A stretch of 64,000 nt of DNA from Symsagittifera roscoffensis (taxonomy: Eukaryota; Xenacoelomorpha; Acoela; Convolutidae): assembly GCF_963678635.1 (NCBI RefSeq), contig NC_087063.1, positions 14,453,006-14,517,005 on the forward strand. Direction: 5' to 3'. Made by a program: the position numbers and the translations under genes. Below, piece by piece: positions 37,601 to 43,600 of the stretch. Each line of letters begins with the position of its first letter. Position 1 is the first letter of the stretch. The notes beneath the pieces were generated by a model. The model searched no databases and was not told where the DNA came from. It worked only from the letters and a program-made list of their open reading frames with translations.

Positions 37601-40600
37601 CTTGCTTCTTAAACTAACTTGGTACTTGGTTGTTTTGCATAATCATTTTCTCTGTTATTCAGATGAAAAAACATCCTTTCACATATTTTTATGACCACTT
37701 CTCAGCATATAGAGTGGTACATTTTCTACAGACTTATATTTAAAAATTTAGTTGCAGCAATCAACTAATTGAAGAAAAAATGGTCAAGTATCTTTTTATA
37801 TTTTCAATGGAATTATGTTGGTCTCATTACTCACTTTTTTGCACAAGATATGTTACGTCATAGGAAACTTCAAATTCAGACGCCCTCGTGAGACTGTGAA
37901 CTTCGCTGGCAACCACAGAGCAGGTTCCTTTCTTGGCAACTTTCAGTTGGGTAGAATAATTTTTGGGCAAAAAGTAAGCAGGTGATGTCTGTCCAATTAA
38001 AATCGTCAAGTCTTTGTTTTCGAACAAGTTTGTTTTCTGGCCTAGTTTCGACACTGAAACAAGACACTGGTTAGTTTCAGTTTAAATGAACGATATATTA
38101 TCGTACAGAGGCGACGCTGCGCTTAGCATACATGAGTGGAAAAAATTAAATAAACCAAAATTATTATTTCACCACAGAAACGCAAGTGATGTGCGGACTT
38201 GCTTTTGAAACGCAAATGATAGGTGATATTCTTACGTTCTGGCGTATCTTCAACTAGCTCAAACTTTGTCACACAAAATGATGTCTCTCTATCGTCGGTG
38301 ACATTTATGAAAAGTGTGCTCTCGAACGGATCTTCGGCTTCTTCACTTTTCGGCAAATTGAGCATCCCTCTTACTTCCATCCAATCATCTCCATCAGATG
38401 AAATAATCGCCGCAATGAATACAACCGTTTCTTTTCTAGCGACTTTCGATCGCTTGAACATCAAAGCACATGTTACCAAACTGGATTTAACTGAGTCCAT
38501 TTTCAGCAGAAAAGTCATTTTATATCTATTGTTGAATTTGATCACGCTTGATACGTTCTGAGAAATCGCCGAAGCCTTCCGAGGTCTGTCAACTTCGCAG
38601 TAGCACATGTCGAGGCTTGAGTCGTATTTCGACTTCAATTGAGCGCCGCCTATTGCTGACCAATGAGATGGTACTTCGGAATGTTCTGCGAAGTTTTCCT
38701 CGTCGAAGGTGGCATTTCGAATCAGGTTCACTTTCGGCTCGGGGGCTAGCAAACAAATATTTAACTTTTAACAAATATGAATAGCCAAAATTTCATGCAA
38801 CTATTGTACAACCATTCATACAACTTATGTTCATATAAAAAACACTCAGAATAATAAAAAAAACTCCCGAAAGCTAGCTCGAAAAGTGTGACTGGACTTG
38901 GGTAACAAAACAAAAAAAAACAATTAGTAATATATTGAAATCTTAGAGTTAAAGTTCTTAATTTAAGATTAAATTCTGATTCATAGTGCGAATATTTAGC
39001 AGCGAAACTTGTAAGACAGTTAGGACTTATATTACGTCCTTTTAACCAGTGGACTGAACTCACCCGAAGGTCTAAGCACAGGACTGGCCACAGGAGTCGA
39101 ACTCTCATTCCTTTCATCTTCGAGTCCTTTGTCTACCCCTTCACCTTGTGCAAAAAGAGCCCTTCTTTGCTGTCTGGGGTTCTTCTGGGTCTGTGGTCTG
39201 GATGGCAGCTGGATGTCAACTGAGGGACTGTCTCCCCCTCCGAATGAGTCATCGTGGCCGGAGGGTAGTGCTGATTTACGATACGTTATTGTGCCTGAAA
39301 ATTTGTGATAGAACTAGAAGTCAATGAATTCAAGAAAATTAAAAACTGATTTCAAAGCAATTGGGTTATTTTTTGGAACCAAAAACACCGAATAAGACCG
39401 AAACAAGATTGAACAAATAAACAAAACCATCGATTGTTGTTTTGTTAACCCGTTTAACATTTCAATGGAAGAAACAAAGTATGCATAGGAGCCAAAATAA
39501 TTGCACTAGTTCAATGAAAACAACTTTTTAGTCTAGCCTTTTTTGTTCAGCATAAATTCCGAGTTAACTTTTGAGAAATTTTAGAAAACATTTGAGCGAA
39601 TCAGGGCGGCTCTTACCATCTGCGCCTATATTCTGCGGTCGAATCACTGTTTTCCCCAGTTGCCGAGCAGCATATGAGTCAACAACTTGGTCCAGTAGCT
39701 CCTCCCAACATGTCATCAGTTCTCCTTCTGGTCCAAATAGATACAGGGACCCACAGGAAGTTCCCAGACCCAGTTTTGAAGACAACGAAGAGATTAACTG
39801 AAAATCAGTATAAAAATCAAGTCAGTGATACGAAATATAACCGAGTGCGGACGCTACTGTCAATGCCTCGTTTGAAAGGCCTAGCCTCGTCTTACAGAAA
39901 CGGTATTAATGCAAAACAGGAGATTTTTTTATGAAAAATTTCAATGTGCATTCAAACAAATTCGTCAAGTTCAATAGATTTTTTTTACGGTTCAAGTGAA
40001 TCGCTGAATATATCCAATTGATTTTACATAAAACAATAAATCAAGAGTTGTTATTAACGACCTCATTTAAAAGTTTACTTTAAAAGGCAAAAATGCGAAC
40101 CTGCTCATATGAATTTGCAGAAACCAAGACTGGCATATCATTCACGTTACAACCATTTTTTCTCGCCAGCACAGAAATGAACAGTTCTTTTTCATAAAAA
40201 GAGAAAGGCTTGTCAGGAATGGTGACTTTCTTCTTGTGTTGGTTTGCCAGATCTGTTTTCAGCTGCGCAAGGGTTAGCACTTCTTTGTCGGGTGACAAAT
40301 CTACTGGTTCATTGGTCAAAGCCTTGAATGATCCTGTGAACTTCTTGGTGAGAGGCAGACCTTAAATTTCATTGATTTCAATCTTTGATACTACTCTCTC
40401 TACCCCCATTATAGAACATATGACATAATAACATGTAAGACCTTGGAAAAGATACAAAGGAAAAAATAACATAGCCAACTTCGTAATTTATGTGCAAGTC
40501 CCTAACTTCACATTTTGAAAACCTTTTTGACTTCATTCAGGCAGATCTGAGAATGTTCATATTTTTATACGTGCCCTAATTTGGGCCTATTAATAAAAAG

Positions 40601-43600
40601 ACTTCAGATGTCTGCATTTACTTACCGGAATGCATGGCACATGAGAATTTCTCCTGCTCTTCCATTTTCTCCACCACTTTTCCCATTCCTCTGAAGACAC
40701 GGGCACAAGAGAAACAGAGCACGTACTCAGTGTTCAAATGACGAAACGCACCACCCTGAAACAATGTTCATTCGACAGCATTCAACCAAGGAGCCCATAA
40801 GCTTAACCACTGACCAATTGAAACGCCATGCCTTTTATTCAATTTCAGGGATTAATTTTGGCTGTTAAACTAATGTTTTTTGAAAAATGACTGGAGTTTG
40901 AGGTCCTACGTACAGGCTGAGAAATTATCTCTGTGTTGTTGAGCGCGGCTGAACAAACTCCCACACGATTGGCAATTGTTAGTCCTGAAATAAAAATATC
41001 ATGTTAATTCAAATCAATCTAAACCGAAACAAAATTAATTTTAACATAAAAACATCCAAGGCTGAAATGGTAGCACCCTAAGATTCTTCCAAAGTCGAGC
41101 CACAAAAGGTAAACGGAAATCCATACCATAGTTAGACCAGATAAGAAAAGCTCATATTAACCGCTCTTAAATTAGTATAATAGCCAATCATAAAATCTGC
41201 AGTAAGCGTGCCAATATTGACAGCTTTGTAAAATTCTATTGATAGTACATTTATTGCCATTGAATGTTCTGCAAGGAGAATCGCCCCTTGTTGCTTAAGG
41301 GTGAGACAAAATTACCCAGCCCCGAAAAATAACCAAAAAAATTAAATGTAGTTCTTAAGCAGGGGCACAACAGCGGTTCGATGTGATGAGCTGTACAGCT
41401 CGTATGTTGGTCCTTTCCCTCGAGGATAAATGGTCTTAAAAAGTGAACTAATTAAAACTCACTTATGTCAACAGAATTAGTCGCAAACGCGTCAATAATT
41501 CCCAACTTCACATCGATACTCCATTTAAAATGTGCGTTTCCAAACTCATACGAGGTCATAGGCTGCAACATAATTTCACAGCCCCGATAGAGCTCCGATT
41601 TATCAGGACGAGTTTCATCCCCAGGCAAACAGGCCGGAATGCATATGGCTAGAGATTCGGCAGGCATGTCTTTTGGACTTATTTGCCCGTCGTTATGGAA
41701 AATCCATTTCTGCATGGGATCCAGGGCATTAAACGTGGCCAAAACAAGCCTTCCAAACTCGTTCACAGTAAAGGCAAGTTTTGGATTGAACTTGCAGATG
41801 ATGAACTCGTGATCCTTAATGAGAAAGCTTTGTTTGAAGTAACTTGGGCTGTAATTCTCCGGTTTTTCTGGTTTGGGAGCTGGTCTGTAAAACAAATTAT
41901 TAGTTTTGAAGAAGATTAAAACATTACTAAACACGACAAAACCCTTCTTTTTTCTTCACCAGTCGGCCTATTTTGTAAATTTCAATTTTTGAAAACCAAT
42001 GTCTTAGAACATTTATGCGTACAACTCTCCCAACATGCTTCACTCTGTGCTCGACTATTTTTGACCAACACCTAAGGACGACTTACGTTAAAAATTATCA
42101 AAAAAGAGGCCGAATTATTAGCGCTATTCAGTTTGCACGCAGAAGTATCGAAAATTAAAAACGAGCCAAATGAAATGAAATATTCCCATAATTTTGATCT
42201 TTCATCAGTTCAGGATTTTGAACGAATACTGACGGTGTCTGTGGTGGCACTTCGTAGTCGTGTATCTGACAGGTGTTGGATCCCTTACACATCTTACAGT
42301 GGGACATCCACTGAAACTCGTGGTGTTTCTCCATGTACTTGTCAGCGTAGTAGTGGGATCGAAAACGACAGTTTCTGAAACACCACGAAAGATATTTTCG
42401 GTAGAGTGAATTCTTTAAACAAAAAACGACTCTGGGATCTCATATTCGCATTCATTAGCTAACAGAAACCTAAAAACGTCTTTAACAAATCATTGAAGAA
42501 TCGAAAAACGTCTGCAACAATTCAATGACAAATCAGTTATCAAGATCTTGTAGATTTTTTTCAACTCCGCCTAGGTAAGTCTTTAACTCTTGAGTTAAAT
42601 GCGAATGATCAAGAATAAGCAAATGGTATGCGTACTACCGGGCAACAAACAACGAAAACAATGACACAACAGTCTTCTAATTCTGTTGAGGCGTACTAAC
42701 TGTTTGGCGAGCATTTCCTCCTCCGTCTCAGGGGGGGTTGGCACTGGGGAGGGAGTGGGGGTCCTGCCTATGGCTTCTCTCTCCTGTCCACTCAACTCAC
42801 ATATGCCCACTTTGACGAGAGAACCCGCTTTGAGGTCGCTACCTTCCACCTCCATACAGAGACCTGCAGATCACGTAAGTTACCAAAGAAATAGAAACAA
42901 ATTTTATTACGATGAACATTTCTGCGATAATTAAGTCACATTAAGAATTTAGGTTGAATCAAAACTGAAATTAATTCAAGCATCATAAAGTTTGTCAATA
43001 AGACAACAAAAAATTTATTGTAGAACTTTCATGGCTTTCAAACCATGATGAAATCTTGGCATTCTACATCAACCTACAGGATGTAGAAAGCAAAGAGTTC
43101 CGAATAGTCCAGAAACACACGAGGAAGCCACTGCGTTATTTTCTGATATCTACAGTCAAAAGCTGTGGAGATCAGAAAATCATTATTTGACAGACATAAT
43201 GATGCTAAAATCAATCTGAACAGGACTGAATTGAATCCCTGAGGTATATAAAAAAGCCCTCAAGTATTTAAAAGTATTTAAATAATATGAATTGCTTGCC
43301 TCTGAAGCTAGTCAGTGTCTGCAACTGTTCGATTGCTCTAACATCAGCAGCCAATCTGGCTACATAACTGGCCTGACTTATATCACTGGCAGCCTCCGGA
43401 TTGACAAACCCCTCCCCCATAGTCACATAGACCAGGTCGTTCTTGTTCAGACTCTCAAGCGAGGTCAGTTCTTTGCCAGTAGAGTCAAAGAGTCTCCGAC
43501 ATGCAGAGGGCAGATGTAGACTAGAAGTACATTGTTCCAGGAACTGAAACGAATGTTAACTATAGCGAGACGTCCAGTCACCAATACCTCCGCTTGATAG

